Under the pieces are notes generated by a model, which saw only the letters and a list, made by a program, of their open reading frames with translations, ran no database searches and was not told the DNA's origin. The translations under genes were made by a program, and so were the position numbers. Positions 45,853 through 56,596 of a stretch of 64,000 nucleotides of DNA are shown here, in pieces (the first letter of the stretch is position 1; the number at the start of each line of letters is the position of its first letter). Source of the DNA: Phanerochaete sordida (taxonomy: Eukaryota; Basidiomycota; Agaricomycetes; Polyporales; Phanerochaetaceae). Location: NCBI GenBank assembly GCA_019973155.2, contig BPQB01000002.1, forward strand, positions 1 through 64,000, given 5' to 3'.

Positions 45853-48797
45853 CTAAGCTTGGTAAATATCCTCGACATAGGATCCAGTATCCCCCACTTG
45901 GCTGACGTCGTCCTCAGTGCCACCTAAGCTAGGGACTTCATCAATACGTCCGCTTCCGCCTCCATGTCTGCCTCTCCAATGTTGCAATTCATTGAGCCAC
46001 TGTGATATCTCGTGATCATCTTGAGTTTTGGGCAGTGCTTCCACAGTACGTTCAAAAGCATTTGATTGATGATTGGAGGCAGCATCAGACTGAGATTTTG
46101 ACGCATTACCACTGGAGTATGTGCTTGGAGCTGCAACAGCAGCAGGCTCCTGGCGAGATGTTGCAGCACAGCGCAGCCTGTGAATGGCAATGGCTGCCCA
46201 TACAGCTTTGCGGAAAGGCCGAAGTCTTCTAAACTTGAGGGTGCGGGAGAGAGATATGATTGTGACGACCGCATTGATAGCCCTGTGCCATCTTCTTCGG
46301 CCAGGCGCTTTCTTGGATAAGAGAAGGCAATATCCAGGGTGATATTGGGGATGTTGATGATGGCTGCTCCAAGTGCAGCTCTCAATCTCACATGTTTGAT
46401 CGCGATGTGAAGCTTCCAGTGCTCTATGGAGGATTTGCCAGACTTCGAACTCTTCAACAGAGGTGCTATCAGCAGTAAAGAAGCTGTATTTGTATATTTC
46501 TCCCAGATAATGAATGAACTGTCTGAAGAGCTGGCCGTGGTGATGAATCAGTATACGCACTTCATAGGGGGCAAGCCAGTCTAAGCCGCCGACTATAAGG
46601 CTCTTGACATCAGATTGATGAGAACTGCGAGCTGATTCTCGGTGCCCTTGTACAATATCTTGGTGAATTAAAGCTGTGGCATCGGTAGCTTTTTGCATAA
46701 TGCATGCTATTGTGTCCGGAAGTGATACTCGCATATCACAGTGCTGGAACCATGTTTTCAAGGTAAAGAGGAAGGCCATGATTTGAAATGAGCACCGTGG
46801 TTGAATATGTTCTGGGAAGTAATGAACGAGGAGTAGCTCGCAGCTAGCGCTATCAGTTGGATCCAATGTAAAGCCTGCACATCAATGTAAGTGATAATCA
46901 TAATATCAGACGGTACATGCTTGCCTAAACATCCTGCTGTGACGTCAAAGGTCATCCCCAGCTCGTTTTCAATCATAACTTCTCTGTACTGCTGTACAAT
47001 TCTCTTGCTTTCTGCCTTCATGTTCCAGCCGAGTTCAAAGCTGTGTTGATAAAGATATCGTCGCCATATGAGAGTGTCGGAGGGCTGTGTCAAGCCTGGC
47101 ATAAGGCGATCACATACAGTAAGAAAATCGGCAAAGTTAAGCGGCCAATACCGCCCAAAGCGCTCAGGGTCCGTTTTGGTCATGGAGGCAGTACATTGGG
47201 AGATGTATCGGGAGATATGTGCACTTTGCGAAGATTTGGATACCCATGATAGTGCTCGCAGAAGGACACAAAGTTCTCGAAGGTCATGCAGTGCGAGATG
47301 AGTGTAAGGGCCCCATACTACATTTCCTGGGGTTTGGTCAAGAGCTTCCTGCTCCTGAGCAGAGAGGTTGTGATAGTCCTCATTTGCAATCGATTTAGGA
47401 GTCAAGTCGTGAAGTGACTCTGCTTGTTCCCAGTATGCCTTGGGTGCAAAATGTTGTAAAATAATATGCTCCGCGTGTTGCAAAACGGCTGGGTTCCGTA
47501 CATGGCCGCCAAAATGTGCCGGGGAATTCTGGAGGTGCTGAAGATCTCTGTCTCTCCAGTTTTGTGGTAGGGAATTCCATTTGACGGTTTTTGGTGCGTC
47601 CAAAGTTAGGTCCCACATACCAAGGACAACCACATCGAAGAATATTCGCAATGACCGTTGCCAAGTCTGGACTGTATTCTCCGATTCATGGGGCATGTAA
47701 TAGGACAACACTGGCAAAGTAGGGGATTGTTGAAGGGAGCTTAAGTCAGAGTTGGAATGCAAAGATGCTGTCCTGACTGGACCATCAAGGTGCAAATCCT
47801 GTGAGCTATGAAGCACAGTACGAAAATAGTTCCATCTTTGCTGCAACATATTGGCGCGATTTCTTTGCCATGCCTTGATAAATAAGGTGCTGTGAAGGAT
47901 GATTTTCCAGGCAAGTACAATCGTCCATGCAGTAGGCGATTTGTACGGACAGTGGCGGGCAAAAACAGGTAGAATGGTGAATATAGCAACCACAAGGAGG
48001 AAGATGGAGGACATGACGGTCAGGCAGATTGCAACGATGCTGTCCAGGGTCCAGAGAAGGATGACGGTGCCAGTGAGAAAGAGGATCATTGCTACTTCCA
48101 GCAATGCAGGCACAGTGGAGATCACTGCGCTGACATTCCATGCCTCCCAGGCCTCGAATCGGAATTGGCGGACCAGAATATTATCCCGAGGAGCGGCCAG
48201 AGGAGAGTTCCATTGCATATACTCGCGAGTCCATTGCTGGACGAGAATCCCAATCAGCGCCGCAGCAAGGCTGAGTACAAGGCTGACAAAGAAAAGACAG
48301 TTAATCCAGCGAGCTGCCGTAGAGGGTTGAAATGGCGGGAGCTCGTCGACGACAAAAGCTGGATAGGGATAAAGGGAAGGAGATAACAGGGCTGAGAATC
48401 CCTGGATGAGCAGTTTGTTGTTTGCCACAAGTAGCTGGTTCGTCATGTCTGAGGCAGAGGGCTGCAGCATGGGGTATGTCTGAACGACAAAAGCGGAGAG
48501 TATAGCTGAAAATAGACCGGCCTATTATGCAGCTGGGATTGAGCCTCGGTGACGCTACGGGAAGAGCAGGAACGTACAAATACGAGCAGTGTATCGATGT
48601 CCTTGGAGTATCCGTTCATCTTTGATTCATCGTCCTTGGATACGTGCTCCTCGATACCTGCCCATCCGCGAAGACCTGATTTGTCCTTCGTATAGGATGA
48701 TTTAAAGATCGTGCATGACAGCCAAACTGCTTGAGCGTACCTTTGCACTTGCAGCTGAACCGTCCCCTGACTTCGAAGGCCAGACACGCTCGTCCAT
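45853..48797 (-). CDS. DUF6535 membrane protein, copy 6 (927 aa)
   Basis: Exons on -: 48741-48797, 48578-48685, 46925-48521 and 45853-46874. It is the subtype of copy 5: GLRGWAGIEEHVSKDDESKM, AGLFSAILSAFVVQTYPML, QPSASDMTNQLL, VQQWTREYMQWNSPLAAPRDN, CPYKSPTAWT, NWRDRDLQHLQNSPAHFGG, RALSWVSKSSQSAHI, LLVHYFP, and the cluster TCEIESCTWSSHHQHPQYHPGYC. The last intron (46875-46924) starts GCAAGC and ends GCAG, so it is a GC-AG intron. Homology with copy 5 fixes its position and phase. It is the only copy on - and is visibly less G+C-rich than copy 5. An Ala/Ser/Gln-rich tail ends in DIYQA. Confidence 0.9.
46875..46924 (-). other. GC-AG intron in DUF6535 copy 6
   Basis: Exon ...TGT TTA G, then gcaagc ... 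gtgcag, then GC TTT ACA. The same intron in copy 5 (40590-40647) starts GTAAGC. There is no GT at the equivalent donor, and the AG|GCAAG context is the usual GC-donor consensus. Confidence 0.8.
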
Positions 48798-49249
48798 GGC
48801 GAAGGTGTAGATGTCGCAAACGCCTCACAGAGTATTGAAAGAACGAGGCGATATCTAGTAGGTGGGAGAGGGGCAAAGGAAGAGCAAGTCGGTGTGGCCG
48901 AGAGTGACGTGTACTTTCCACCAGCGGCATACTCACACATGACCGCGGGCCGTTATCGTGAGCTCCTCTGACGGGGCGGTGTACGGTATAAGCATGGAAG
49001 CCTGAGCACGAGCCCTTCGTTCCTGGCGTCAGTTGTCGTAGGGCGCCGAAGGCCTTCCTTGGAGAGCAAGCGGCCGGTCGATAGCTTCCGAAGAATTCCA
49101 TGCAAACAGACAGCTATCTGCTTGATAGATTGGAACGGTCAAATGGACGCCTATGTATGACATAGAACACGTGAATGAGAAGTCGACGCGACTCCGCAAG
49201 ATACCACGCCTAATGGGTCGTCCGCGCATCCCACCTCTCAGTGGTGCAG
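48798..49249. promoter_or_regulatory. Upstream region of DUF6535 copy 6
   Basis: No gene. On - the DNA just before the ATG is T/C-rich (CCTCTCCCACCTACTAGATATCG, spread over 48845-48880), a typical fungal promoter composition. The boundary is arbitrary. Confidence 0.4.
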
Positions 49250-50331
49250 CTACTCTGTATTTGGCGGATGCGGTTGCGCTGATCCTGAGCTATTCCGCGC
49301 TTCTCTGTCGATATTTATGATATCGGGGTTCATGCTATATGCCGTCCACAAACGTATTCTCACGGCAATGTGGCTTAGAAAAGCGAGGGCTACCGCCAGA
49401 AGACTAGAATGAGCGATATCAGCGACTAAGGCGCGCTGATGGCCGCACCAGAGTGTCGCTTCCCAGATAGTCGTGGTAAAATCATCAATAATATAACCCG
49501 AAACGCGAAGGACATCAGAGATTTTAGATATTGTGAGCATATCACCAGCGCAGCTACAGTCTTCTGAACGGTCATCCATTTGAGTAGGACTACAGATTCG
49601 CCTTGGATCTGAGAGCGTACCGTTGCCATGGATTTTCAGAGGCCCACTGAGAAGAGAGGAGCTACATCTTGAGAGGCGGCAAGCCGAATTCCAGATTTCG
49701 CTTGACGTCCACCAGAGCGTCTCGTGCTCCGCGCACACGAGACACTAACCTGGAAGAAACAATTGCATGACTTTGCGAAATAGCGTACCCCGATTCCTCA
49801 GCTATCCTCCTTAGCGTCAGTTTAAGCTCAACGATGAGATTCAAAGAACCTCTCACCCGCTTGCTTTAAGGCAAGGCAAGTGCAGATCTGATCTGGATGC
49901 CTGCCCGGCCTGCACTCATTGACCTCGTGCATAGAGCGCGATAGCCGGCATATGACATGCGTAGACCTATGAAGCAGTCAATCAGTACGACGTGGTACGT
50001 CAAGCGAAGCAGACCCTCGAAGCCGCAACTGCCACGATGCCTTCTTGTGTCTCGCAGATTACCAATCAGCCGTGCAGAGCGCAGACATCAGTTGGCGACT
50101 CGAGGTGCTGGTAGCTGTGCGAGCGTGTCCTTTTAAACGCGTCAGGGCATCTTGGAAATATACGTCCTGAGTAACGCCATACCTCTGGTGGCGTGCGGCG
50201 GTTGTTCTTTGAGAGGATGGGTAGCTGGTATTGGAGATTAGCGTCGACGACGCCAGACGGTTGCAGAATTCGTACCTTATCGATGTGCTCGTGCTGAAAC
50301 ACATAACGGGAGGCGTTGCTTTCACCATCAC
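49250..50331 (-). pseudogene. Possible diverged relic of the F-box-like family
   Basis: The - frame at 50302-50066 reads LQYQLPILSKNNRRTPPEVW and FPRCPDAFKRTRSHSYQHLE. This resembles the exon-3 end of the family (FPLCPVLFQDVLRDRFEDCL). Downstream, 49860-49660 reads LTLRRIAEESGYAIS, and 49738-49250 is a long open frame with a hydrophobic run SSLLAVALAFLSHIAVRIRLW that does not match the family. No start exon with LALAEH was found. The call is weak. Confidence 0.35.
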
Positions 50332-50724
50332 GTTGTCCGTCGGATGTAGTATCGTCGGTCGGCGTTGGACGCGACCTAAATCTGTCTTGGACAGGCGTTC
50401 TGCGAGAGCTGCGCGAATGGCGCCGAAATTATCGAGGCCTTCAGGTGAATTAGGTGGAAAGGTCGCGCAGCTGGGAGTCGCCCTTTACCTCGAGGGATAT
50501 GCGCGAACAGTGACGCTGCAACGCGACATTGAGATACAAGGGAAGTCGTGATTGGCCTGTGCTGGGAGATCATACGCCGTCTCGCGCAATCGTCAGGTCT
50601 CGCGAAGCGCACGGAGATGAATTCTGTGTTGTGTCACCTTGCTTCATGTTCCTAGAAGCAGTCCCATTGGTTCGCAGAAAGGAAGAACTCTGTAGAAGCA
50701 CACTGCTGGAGCGTGTCGCAAATT

Positions 50725-51940
50725 TTACGCGTAGGATGTACACTCGGGTCCCGACACACGTGCGTCTTCGCATCGCGACATGAGATGCTCCAGCCTTCGC
50801 GCAAAGTCCTCCCAAATCTGCTTCGCCGCGTCCCGCGCCTCCGCGACGCGCTCGCCAGGATACTTCACGTCTGCGATCTCGCGCAACAACGCACACCACG
50901 TCGGGAACTGCTCGTATGTCAGAAATGAATGGCGTGTCAAGGCGGCAGGGTTGCGTACCTGCGTGATGCTAATCGCAACGTCGAGCGGCGGCGCGTGCCT
51001 CCAGGTCGCGCTCATCCGCGCGTCGGCGGCGCGGACGTCTTCGATGAGGAGCTCTGTAAGGAGGTTAGCGTTCTGCGACATCATTGGGTTACAGCGACGA
51101 CCCAGACCTCTATGACGGCCTCGTCCGGTTCGTCGGCGTCGACCTCCCGCAGGAGCGTCGTCCAGTGCATCTTCATCTCCAGGAAGTCGATTTGGTTCGC
51201 GCGGACTGCGAAGAGGTGAGTATATGCGCCAGAGAATAACACGAGAGTGCACGCACATAACGTGCCTCCCTGTACGCACTTGCCGACACGTGGAGCGAGG
51301 ACAGCCCACAACGCCGCAGGACAGTCCGAGCTCGCGAGTGAGCCTGCGACGACGCCGAATATCGCGTCGGTGTACGCCTGGTTGTACCGCGTGAGCTGCG
51401 GCACCCACGCGTGCTACGCCGACGCAAGGCCCTGCCGGAGGATGGAGAGCCGGTGTGCATCGCGAGGACGTGGCGGTAGACGCGCGAAAGCAAGGAGACG
51501 GCGCGCGTCGCGAGCTCATGCGTCTCGCTGAGCTCGGGCCAGGGGTTTGCTGTGAGCCTGTCCGACGAGCCAGCCAGTTAGCACCCGGATAGGGTGGCAA
51601 AAGATGTCTGCACACCTTGAAAGCGCAAGAGACGCGCATATATCCAGTCTGTTTACAGATGCGGCGCAGAGAATTTTGAGGGGTGATGTGTAGGTGGCGC
51701 GAAGCGAGCAGCAGCGATTCTATCGAGTCTGGGCCCGCGCTAGCGACTCGAATGGGCATCTGCGAGGAGAGATGGTCGTTCAGTCACAGTACGACAGATG
51801 ATCACGATGAAAGCGAACATACACTTGATGGTATATGGCTGAATCGCCCGGGATTTGGCTGTCGGATGCTCTGCGAGCGCGACAGGCACGACGTGGTAGA
51901 CGATTTCTAGAGGCAGCCGGCGCAGCTTCGTCTCGAGCAT
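50725..51940 (-). pseudogene. F-box-like six-exon gene, probably inactivated
   Basis: ATG at 51940 gives MLETKLRRLPLEIVYHVVP, then VALAEH. After AEH the sequence has lost bases relative to its relic copy at 54.2-54.3 kb (AEHLDSQILEEL...), so the DSLL...LPFC segment is gone. Exon 2 near 51760-51620 reads PDSIESLLLASRHLHIT. Exon 3 reads NPWPELSETHELATRAV, then needs a frameshift and crosses TAG at about 51426-51424 before HAWVPQLTRYNQ and AALWAVLAPRVGK. Exons 4-6 are intact: IDFLEMKMHW; ELLIEDVRAADARM; and FPTWCALLREIADV...LEHLMSR. The stop is at 50725-50727. The defects suggest a pseudogene, though unusual splicing might rescue part of it. Confidence 0.7.
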
Positions 51941-52387
51941 CGTGGATCACGATTCCCGTGTTATATCTAGAGCATCCAGGGAGGTTCCGGCTGGGATGGG
52001 ACGGAGACAGCTGAGGACGTCGGCGCGTGGACGGAGGATGCGGACGACGGCGACGGCAGGACGAAGCGCGTCCTGCGCGCTCCACGTGGTCAGAGACGCC
52101 GGGACCCTGATTGTCGGGATTCCACGGAAGGAAACCGTCGGTGTTCGGTTCACGGCGCGGCCGCTCCGTGACCTGTGCCTGGAGGACGCTGGTCCTCAAC
52201 TTACGGAAATGCGTTCACCTGTAATCCCGTTCACTCTTTGGGCAAGTCGCCAGTTCCGCGAGGCCGCGCTCTTACTTTCGCTTCGACGACCACGACCATC
52301 GCTGTACGCTGATCCTTGTGTGTATGTTTCAACGTTCGCCCCGTCGGCCTACCCGTGTTGTAGCTGACTTCACTGCAGTCCGGGACA
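51941..52387. promoter_or_regulatory. Bidirectional promoter between two F-box-like genes
   Basis: A 447-bp region between divergent start codons at 51940 (-) and 52388 (+). It is duplicated at 54361-55077, where stretches such as GGGATTCCACGGAAGGAAAC and CACGGCGCGGCCGCTCCGTG are the same or nearly so. The duplicate carries an extra 289-bp insertion (54584-54872). Confidence 0.7.
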
Positions 52388-53661
52388 ATGGCAGGCACAA
52401 GCGTATGCTGGCTTCCGGTGGAGGTGGTCGACAACATCCTCTCTGTTGCACTGGCGGAGCACTTCGATAGCCTTCTTTTCGGCCCAGACGCACACGCTCG
52501 CCTGCCGTTCTGTCGTGTGGACGCCGAGGTATGTGCCTTGCTCTGCGTTTCACTCTAACGCTCACTCGTGCTAGGAGTCTACGGACATTGGACGACGAGA
52601 TGTCGCCGAGTCGCTCTTCCTCGTGTCTCGCCAATTCCACCACATTACGCTGCACATACTCTCGGCAGCGTTTGGTGTCCCATTCCGCGAGAGGGCCTCC
52701 AATACGTTCTCGAGGTCAGTCCACGCTGCGTGGTCTGTCACCCTCCCCCAGCGATTGATCATCGTGGAACTGTGCCAGGCTAGATGACATTCCGTGGATC
52801 CAGCTTGTCGGGCTTCGGACACTGCGTGACCTGCTGTCTGAACGGCCGTCAGTAGTACGAGAGGTTCGTCAGGGCGCTCTGGTGTTGACCCCACAACGTG
52901 GTGTCTGCGCAGGCTACCATACCCTCGTCCTCCGCCAGCTCAATACAACGCTCAATCGACGTCGCCTGAAGATCTTTCCGTGTATCAATACATTGCAAGA
53001 AATCCAGCGTTCCCATCCGATGTGCGCAGCTGAGGTCGAACGTGGCAGCGACATTCCACCGCTCCCAGAAGCGTTTAGTAATGTGCTCCTGAGGGGTTTC
53101 GAGCAGGCCTATGCCGATGAGGCAATATGTGAGCCCTTCATCGCTCAGGACAGAGACGTCCGCTAATGCGCCGACACAGTCTATGGGTACGACGTGTACG
53201 CGATGGAGCTCGAGCTCCAGTGGAAGCTGTTCCTATGCACTGTCACAGCAGAGAGACGGGACAACTCGGACGCCCTTGCACAGGTCTGTCACATCCGTAG
53301 ACTCTTCGATGCGCAGATCTAACGTACAGATCTGACAGCCGTGTGCCGACAGGATACGCGAGATCGTCCAGCATGTCCGCGACACAGATTCGGGCTTGCG
53401 TAGGACCTGGAGATATCCGGTACCTCTGGACCGTTTGCTCAGCAAAAGCAAGGTACCATTCACTCTCTGTCGCGCTGTGGTACAATGCGTCTTACATGTA
53501 TGCAGCTCGCTCACTGGTGTACACTTCTCCGACGGATTGTTCGGGAAGACCATCCAAGCATGTCCCTTTCCAGGGCCACGGACGCTGCGCGCGCGCTTTT
53601 GCGAGAGTTCGAGCCGAGGCTCGAACGCCTCCCGCAGGAAGAGGGCGTGGCGGGATTTTGA
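52388..53661 (+). CDS. F-box-like six-exon protein (334 aa)
   Basis: Exons 52388-52528, 52575-52714, 52779-53128, 53180-53283, 53339-53452 and 53506-53661 (141, 140, 350, 104, 114 and 156 nt), all GT-AG with an open frame. The N terminus WLPVEVVDNILSVALAEH is followed by DSLLFG...ARLPFC. Then come RRDVAESLFLVSRQFHHIT, IPWIQLVGLRTLRDLL, a helical region ending LPEAFSNVLLRGFEQA, YGYDVYAMELELQWKL, RIREIVQHVRDTD, and LAHWCTLLRRIV...ALLREFEPRLERLPQ. It is about as long as its paralogues. A sister gene lies at 55078-56359. The F-box reading is an inference from the LP..I...I pattern. No substrate-binding repeats are evident. Confidence 0.9.
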
Positions 53662-53984
53662 ACACGTAATGCGACTCAGTGGCGAGTCCTTCGATATTAG
53701 CTTGATAAGCTGAGCTTTCCGCTCGCGCAGACATGATTTCTATTGTCTCAGCCTGTCGCCACTTGTTATGTATTGTACGACGCGAGCTGAGGAGGTACAC
53801 CCAAAAGACTGGGCTTCTCGCAGATCATGCAGCAGCGAAAGATATACGTCAAATGTATTGTAATCCATCTATCACAGAAATTCAACGGTCTGCTGACCAT
53901 CCGCTGTCGAGTCTCTGAAGCGAGAGGCGCCTCGTGCCCGTTCGATACGCTAGGTAGCAAACCAACGGCAGGGGCATAGCTAGC
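53662..53984. other. Spacer similar to 56360-56590
   Basis: Non-coding 3' flank. A CGAAAGATATAC motif near 53835 is also found at 56418-56429, in line with duplication of the whole unit. Confidence 0.5.
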
Positions 53985-54360
53985 GTCCATCGAGCTCCTG
54001 ACAACACAGTCGCGGATAACAGCTCTCCGGATCATCTCCCTCCTGATAGGCCATCAATGTCGTGTGGCTGGGGCGAAGCGAGCGGCAGCGACTCTATCAG
54101 GTCTGAGCACTCGTGAGCAACCAGCATGTGCTACGAAAAATGGGCGTTCAGCCTCAGCGCGACAAAGGATGAAAGAGGACGAACGCTTGGTGGTGTAGGG
54201 CTGAGAGTCAGTGGTGCATGCGAGAGCTCCTCGAGGATCTGGCTGTCGAGATGCTCTGCGAGCGCGATTGGAGCGCGACAGACACGACGTGGTAGACGAT
54301 TTCTGGAGGCGGCAGGCGCAGCTTTGTATCGAGCATCGTGGGTCTGGATACCCGCGTCGT
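53985..54360 (-). pseudogene. Chimeric remnant: F-box-like N terminus joined to F-box/LRR C terminus
   Basis: On - from about 54350 the frame gives an N terminus matching 51940-51830 (IYHVV-like, IALAEHLDSQILEELSHAPL). At about 54050 it changes to LMAYQEGDDPESCYP, which equals the last residues (LMAYSEGDDPESYYP) of the F-box/LRR gene at 56597-58213. The + strand shows the same: 54000-54050 repeats 56600-56645 almost base for base. A deletion between the two duplicated genes explains it. Stops make it non-functional. Confidence 0.72.
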
Positions 54361-55077
54361 ATCTCAGAAATTATGGGAGATTCAAGGTGGGATGGGATGG
54401 AGACAGCTGAGGACGTCGGCGCGTGGACGGAGGACTCTGCGGATGACGGCGACGGCGGGTCGGAGCCTCACGTGGCGGGAGACGCTGGAACCACAATCGT
54501 CGGGATTCCACGGAAGGAAACCGTCGGTACCCGGATCACGGCGCGGCCGCTCCGTGGCCTGGGAGGACACTCATCCTTACGCGCACAGCGTGGTAAGCGC
54601 GCTTTTTTCCGCCGCAAATTGGGCGAGAACGGCGCGAACAAGGACCTGCCTTTTCGCGGATTATCTGTGTTCAAAACTGGATCACAAATAGCTCATTTGT
54701 GCAGTTTTGAATCGAATTGCAACCGCTTTTGGCAGGATTCGCCGGTTTTTCTCCATTTTGCCTTCCAATGTAGACACGCCTACTAACGCGGAACGGCCCT
54801 GAAAGACAGGTCCTTTTCTTCCCAGTTTTATCCCAGTTATCCGAGAAAACAAAACAGGCTTACCACGCTGTGACGGAAATGCGGCCACCTCTGATTGCAC
54901 TGACTCTGTGGGTAAGTCGCCAGCGCCGTGGGCTCCGCTTCCCGCGCTCCCACTTTCGCCATAGCGACCACGACTATCGCTGTAACCCTGTTCTCATACG
55001 TATGTTTCGACGTCAGCCGCGTCGACCTGCCTGTTGTAACTGACTATAACGTTTCGGCACCTGGAATCTCCAGGACC
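54361..55077. promoter_or_regulatory. Duplicated promoter region of the second F-box-like gene, with MITE insertion
   Basis: Duplicate of 51941-52387, interrupted by the MITE. Downstream of the insertion the motifs GGGTAAGTCGCCAG, CGACCACGACTATCGCTGTA and TATGTTTCGACG parallel 52240-52340. The insertion lies about 200 bp upstream of the start codon. Confidence 0.6.
54584..54872. mobile_element. MITE-like element, 289 bp, with about 75-bp inverted ends
   Basis: The perfect 15-bp terminal inverted repeat CACAGCGTGGTAAGC is at 54584-54598 and its complement at 54858-54872. The similarity runs on imperfectly for about 75 bp and includes AAGGACCTG at the same depth on both ends. ACG flanks it on each side (54579-54581, 54873-54875). 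The paralogous promoter at about 52198-52208 has the uninterrupted sequence TTACGGAAATGCG, so it acts as an empty site. There is no coding capacity. The superfamily is not certain; a 3-bp duplication would suit CACTA- or PIF-type elements. Confidence 0.85.
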
Positions 55078-56359
55078 ATGGTTCTTGCGGCAAGCACGAG
55101 CGTGTGCTCGCTCCCGGACGATATGGTCCACAATATCCTCTCAGTCGCGCTGGCGGAGCACTTCGACAGTCTTCTGCTCGGCCCAGAGTCACGGGCGCGC
55201 CTGCCGTTCTGTTCTGTAGCCGGCACGGTATGTGCTATGGTATGTACTTCAGTCGTGTGCTCACTCGTTGTAGGTCTCTACTACGCGATCTGAGTTCCCA
55301 AATGTTGCGGAGTCGCTCCTCCTCGTTTCCCGCCAATTCTACCGGGTTACGCTCCACGTACTCTCGGCGGCGCTCAGCATCCCCTTCCGCGAAAGCAGTA
55401 CCGATACACGCGCGAGGTCTGTCCACGCCGTGTGTCGCGTCTTCCCTGTGGTCATTGACCACCACGGGACTGCGCCAGGCTAGAAGAGGTTCCGTGGATC
55501 GAGCTTTCCTGGATCCGGAAGCTGCGCAACCTAGTGCATAACGCGCGGCCGTCGATGCAGGTGTCGGAGATCGGGCAGCTGGGCGCAGCGCTTCCTCTGT
55601 CACGATGCGCTCTCGGCAGGGGTTACCGTGCCGTCATGCATCTCAAGCTCCACACGAGTCTTCCTAAACTTCGCCTGCACAGCTTTCCGTCCATCGGCGA
55701 CCTGCAGGACCTCCAGCGTCGCCGTCCGACGGGTACCCTCGCGCCCAAAGCCCCCGACGACATTTCACAGCTTCCGGACGCGTTTCGAAGCGTGCTGCTG
55801 AAGCAATTTGACATGGCACTGGCTGAGGAGGCCATATGTGAGCCCTTTGTTCTTCGCGACAGAGGCGTCCGCTCATGCAGTAGTACAGTCTACGGATATG
55901 AACTGTATGTGTTGGAACTGGCCCTCCAGTGGAGTCTGTGCATGGTCTCGGCCTCCGTCGCCAGGCACAATAACCCGGGCGCCCCCGTACAGGTCTGTAA
56001 CGCTGGCATACTCCTTCATAATTGGAGCAGCTTACTGGCCCCTAGCCGCATGCCGACAGGATCCAGGAGCTCATAGAGCATATTCGAGACGCGGACTCGG
56101 ATATGCGCACAACCTGGCAATATGCGGTGCCCCTTGACTGTGCGCTTGGCAGCGGTAAGGTACTAGACACTTTTCGTCGCGCTGAGAAACACGTGTTCAT
56201 GCATTTGTGTAGCTGACCTACTGGAGTACGCTTCTTCGCCGTATAGCCGGGGATATCGACACGAGCTCCCCGGCCAAGGATGCTGCACGTGCGCTTCTAC
56301 AAGATTTCGAGCTGAGGATTGAACGCCTTCAACAGGGAGAGGGCACGATGGCCGATTGA
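55078..56359 (+). CDS. F-box-like six-exon protein (338 aa)
   Basis: Exons 55078-55227, 55274-55416, 55479-55837, 55889-55992, 56046-56159 and 56213-56359 (150, 143, 359, 104, 114 and 147 nt). It is the closest relative of 52388-53661, with the same borders: SLPDDMVHNILSVALAEH, DSLLLG...ARLPFC, FPNVAESLLLVSRQFYRVT, VPWIELSWIRKLRNLV, LPDAFRSVLLKQFDMALAEE, YGYELYVLELALQWSL, RIQELIEHIRDAD, and LTYWSTLLRRIA...ALLQDFELRIERL. The frame is intact. A MITE sits in the upstream region, so expression may differ from the sister gene. Confidence 0.9.
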
Positions 56360-56596
56360 ATGTGTAGATCAACGCAATGGCAGTTTCCGAAAGGTCTTGT
56401 CTGAAACGCGTGTGGCTACGAAAGATATACAGTATCCGTATAATCATCTGCGTATCGCACGAGTCCAACATAGGACTCAAGAATCAGTCCCGAGCCTCAG
56501 GGGCAGGATGTACTGTGTTCGCGTCTGATACACCCGGCGACAGACCGCCGACAGGGCCTGAGCCAGACTCCATCGCCCGAGCTCCTTCCATCCCAG
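56360..56596. other. Convergent spacer
   Basis: A 237-bp region between the stop of the F-box-like gene and the stop of the F-box/LRR gene. No gene is seen. Confidence 0.5.

Noticed and set aside
50725..51759. 344-codon continuous frame on -
   Set aside because: It runs through several introns in shifted frames. Only parts agree with family motifs.
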